Below are positions 5,572-6,360 of a DNA stretch of 6,360 nucleotides, one piece after another. The position numbers and the translations under genes are program-made. The notes beneath the pieces were generated by a model. That model was not told the DNA's origin, made no database searches, and saw only the letters and a program-made list of their open reading frames with translations. The DNA comes from an uncultured Campylobacter sp. Its GTDB lineage: Bacteria; Campylobacterota; Campylobacteria; Campylobacterales; Campylobacteraceae. The stretch is taken from the NCBI RefSeq assembly GCF_938045405.1, contig NZ_CALIMW010000014.1, positions 1 to 6,360 on the forward strand, read 5' to 3'. Position 1 is the stretch's first letter. Each line of letters opens with the position of its first letter.

Positions 5572-5578
5572 CTGCCAA
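5552..5578. promoter_or_regulatory. Asymmetric CIRCE-like element, putative HrcA operator
   Basis: The left half TTAGCACTC (5552-5560) is an exact match to the CIRCE operator of HrcA. After the required 9 bases, the right half (5570-5578) reads ATCTGCCAA against GAGTGCTAA, 5 of 9 matching. The left half lies in the promoter spacer and the right half covers the end of the -10 and the likely start site, so bound HrcA would block RNA polymerase. The weak right half may mean reduced affinity, or a compromise with keeping TATAAT intact. Confidence 0.6.
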
Positions 5579-5600
5579 AATTTTCAAAAAGGACCGCATA

Positions 5601-6360
5601 ATGGCAAAGAAAAAATTTAAGACCGAAGTGAATGATCTGCTAAATTTGATGATCCATTCGCTTTATTCAAACAAGGAGATTTTCCTGCGCGAGCTTATTT
5701 CAAATGCAAGCGACGCGCTGGATAAATTAAACTACCTAAGCCTTACGAACGACGATTACAAGGCGCTTTCGTATGTGCCGCGCATCGATATAAAGATCGA
5801 CAAAGAGGCCAAAACGCTAAGCATTGGCGACAACGGCATCGGCATGGACGAGGCCGAGCTCGAGAGCAATCTAGGCACTATTGCGCGCAGCGGTACGAAG
5901 GGCTTTATGGCGAGCCTTAGCGGCGATGCGGCGAAGGATAGCAACCTCATCGGGCAGTTCGGCGTAGGGTTTTATTCGGCGTTTATGGTAGCGGATCATA
6001 TCGACGTCATCAGCCGCAAGCCGCTCTCGCAGGACGGCTATAAATGGAGTAGCGACGCGAGCAACTACATGGTCGAAAAGGCGCAAAAAGAGAGCTTCGG
6101 CACGACGATAATCCTGCATATGAAAGATGAGGAGTTTTTGGACGAATATAGGCTGGAAGGCATCATCAAAAAATACTCCAACCACATCCCATATCCGATC
6201 TTTATGGATAAAGAAGAATACGTGCCTGCGCAAAAAGAGGGCGAGCAGGGACATAGCGAGGTTAAAAACGTCCAGATCAACCGCGCGAGCGCGCTTTGGC
6301 AGCTGCCAAAAAGCAGCCTAAAGCCAAGCGATTACAATGAATTTTACAAGCAGATCAGCC
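5601..6360 (+). CDS. htpG: HtpG, Hsp90-family chaperone, 5' part only
   Basis: HtpG is the bacterial Hsp90, a cytoplasmic ATP-dependent chaperone that remodels client proteins with DnaK. The window holds 253 codons plus one base and no stop, so the gene continues past the right edge; full-length family members have a little over 600 residues. The N-terminal ATPase (GHKL/Bergerat) domain is complete in its motifs: FLRELISNASDALDK (28-42) with catalytic Glu31 and Asn35, DNGIGM (77-82) with nucleotide-binding Asp77, LGTIARSGTK (91-100), the lid and GQFGVGFYSAF (118-128), and GTTIILHM (167-174). The middle domain begins around 225 (INRASALWQLPKS). The ATG start has AAGGA seven bases upstream. The promoter carries HAIR-like and CIRCE-like sites. 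Confidence 0.96.
   Translation, partial: MAKKKFKTEVNDLLNLMIHSLYSNKEIFLRELISNASDALDKLNYLSLTNDDYKALSYVPRIDIKIDKEAKTLSIGDNGIGMDEAELESNLGTIARSGTKGFMASLSGDAAKDSNLIGQFGVGFYSAFMVADHIDVISRKPLSQDGYKWSSDASNYMVEKAQKESFGTTIILHMKDEEFLDEYRLEGIIKKYSNHIPYPIFMDKEEYVPAQKEGEQGHSEVKNVQINRASALWQLPKSSLKPSDYNEFYKQIS

Overview
The window looks like chromosome from a Campylobacter, most likely one of the higher-GC oral species such as C. gracilis. That species guess is an inference from style, not a match. The intergenic DNA is dense in AAATTTTAAA-type words set in GC-rich sequence, and the genes are typical Campylobacterota housekeeping genes. Four protein genes are well supported: ftsW (+, TTG start), murG (+), an Hcp/Sel1-like cysteine-repeat membrane protein (-, TTG start) and the first 253 codons of htpG (+, running off the right edge).

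Layout. Bases 1-1835 hold no protein gene I can defend. The stretch has a cluster of self-palindromic AT words at 17-211 and 649-704, a 16-bp direct repeat, several short inverted repeats and one larger stem-loop at 1559-1602. Bases 1836-4144 carry ftsW and murG in the same direction, separated by a 134-base gap. These act in consecutive steps of septal wall synthesis: MurG completes lipid II on the cytoplasmic face, and FtsW polymerises lipid II at the septum. A convergent gap follows at 4145-4367, then the Hcp-like gene on the minus strand (4368-5279). The divergent 321-base region 5280-5600 separates that gene from htpG.

Regulation. The most informative non-coding piece lies just before htpG. 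It has a perfect consensus sigma-70 promoter (TTGACA, 17 bases, TATAAT). An exact left half of the HrcA operator CIRCE sits inside the spacer, with a degraded right half over the -10. Upstream is a 10-bp inverted repeat whose outer bases and spacing match the HspR operator HAIR. Together they suggest that both heat-shock repressors control htpG. The Hcp-like gene has its own extended -10 promoter on the opposite strand.

I found no mobile element, CRISPR array, rRNA or tRNA gene, and no clearly new multi-gene system. The points most worth checking are the two-repressor htpG promoter, the 1.8-kb gene-poor stretch and the membrane-anchored Hcp-like protein.
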